Assembly (NCBI GenBank): GCA_910588635.1
Contig: CAJUPW010000006.1
Coordinates: forward strand, 23,106-62,234
Length of the DNA: 39,129 nt
From: an uncultured Oscillospiraceae bacterium
Lineage (GTDB): Bacteria; Bacillota; Clostridia; Oscillospirales; Oscillospiraceae
Reading direction: 5' to 3'
Positions within the stretch are counted from its first letter, which is position 1; every line of letters starts with the position of its first letter. Below the pieces are notes generated by a model that made no database searches, was not told where the DNA came from, and saw nothing but the letters and a program-made list of their open reading frames with translations. The position numbers and the translations under genes are program-made. Below, piece by piece: positions 38,617 to 39,129 of this stretch.

Positions 38617-39129
38617 TTGGAACGGGGAATTATCGTACAGATATCCGGTCCGGTCATTGATGTGGAGGTCCAGGAGGGGCCCCTCCCCAAGCTGCGGGAG
38701 GAGCTGACCGTGGAGAAGGACGGGATTACCCGGGTGATGGAGGTGGCCCAGCACGTGGGCCGCAGCACCGTGCGCTGCATCATGCTCTCCCCCAGCGAGG
38801 GCCTGGCCCGGGGGCTGGCCGTGGACATCCCCGGCCACACCATTCGGGTTCCGGTGGGGCCGGCCACCCTGGGGCGGATGTTCAACGTCCTGGGCCAGCC
38901 CATCGACGGGGAGGGTCCTCTGCCCGAGGACACCCCGGTGCAGAGTATCTACCGCAAGCCCCCCAGCTTCGAGGAGCAGAGTCCGGCGGTGGAGATTCTG
39001 GAGACGGGCATCAAGGTCATTGACCTGCTGGAGCCCTACCCCAGAGGGGGCAAGATCGGCCTGTTCGGCGGCGCCGGCGTGGGCAAAACGGTGCTGATTC
39101 AGGAGCTGATTCACAACGTGGCCATGGAG
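38617..39129 (+). CDS. atpD: ATP synthase beta subunit, N-terminal part (runs off the window)
   Basis: The catalytic subunit of F1. The 171 codons present cover the N-terminal barrel (GIIVQISGPVIDVEVQEG), the GRMFNVLGQPIDGEGPL segment and the P-loop GGAGVGKT near residue 155. No ATG is available; TTG at 38617 gives a protein starting like homologues and is well spaced from AAGGAAG, while an in-frame TTG at 38608 overlaps the atpG stop. The epsilon gene would lie beyond the window. Confidence 0.95.
   Translation, partial: MERGIIVQISGPVIDVEVQEGPLPKLREELTVEKDGITRVMEVAQHVGRSTVRCIMLSPSEGLARGLAVDIPGHTIRVPVGPATLGRMFNVLGQPIDGEGPLPEDTPVQSIYRKPPSFEEQSPAVEILETGIKVIDLLEPYPRGGKIGLFGGAGVGKTVLIQELIHNVAME

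Noticed and set aside
1..39129. CRISPR arrays, rRNA genes, intact insertion sequences, toxin-antitoxin or phage-defence systems.
   Set aside because: No regularly spaced repeats, Cas proteins, rRNA sequence, transposase or known defence protein was seen on either strand.

Overview
The window is GC-rich, densely coded DNA from a Firmicute, most likely a butyrate-forming gut clostridium of the Oscillospiraceae type. This placement is inference from the butyrate genes (hbd, ptb, buk), the SAM-I riboswitch and T-box regulators, the strong AGGAGG ribosome binding sites and the GC-rich REP-like palindromes. It looks chromosomal. No rRNA, intact IS element, prophage or CRISPR array was seen.

Layout. 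Positions 1-4248 (minus strand) carry the start of metK behind a clear SAM-I riboswitch, then a GNAT acetyltransferase, hbd, a Gre factor and ahcY. Positions 4420-5921 (plus) hold a rhomboid-fold membrane protein and an unknown protein. Positions 5960-9121 (minus) form a galE / nucleotidyltransferase / nahK-like sugar operon, followed by an alanine/glycine:cation symporter. Positions 11108-12543 (plus) pair an ECF S component with coaX (pantothenate/CoA). A tRNA-Val-type T-box at 12581-12808 now leads into two YcxB-like membrane proteins, while valS lies 1.8 kb further on, behind an oppositely oriented small gene and a small XRE regulator. Next come an Fe-S aldo/keto reductase, a membrane-anchored XRE regulator, nrdR and a chemotaxis receptor.

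Positions 22912-31177 look like an accessory catabolic module: LysR, an IlvD/Edd-family dehydratase, an alpha/beta-hydrolase-fold protein, RpiR, a DUF6282 metal-hydrolase-like protein, a GltS-type symporter and a second alpha/beta-hydrolase-fold protein. Both hydrolase-fold proteins have Gly where the nucleophile Ser should be. The module ends against a serine-recombinase remnant, a tRNA-Thr(CGT) gene and a degenerate tRNA copy, which suggests an old integration site.

Positions 32047-39129 (plus) carry ptb-buk (butyryl-CoA to butyrate plus ATP) and the F-type ATP synthase operon atpB-E-F-A-G-D, cut by the window end. There is no free delta gene. The alpha-subunit reading frame starts with about 80 residues matching the C-terminal domain of delta, so delta is truncated and fused to alpha. 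This fusion, the nucleophile-less hydrolase pair and the T-box separated from valS are the most unusual points.
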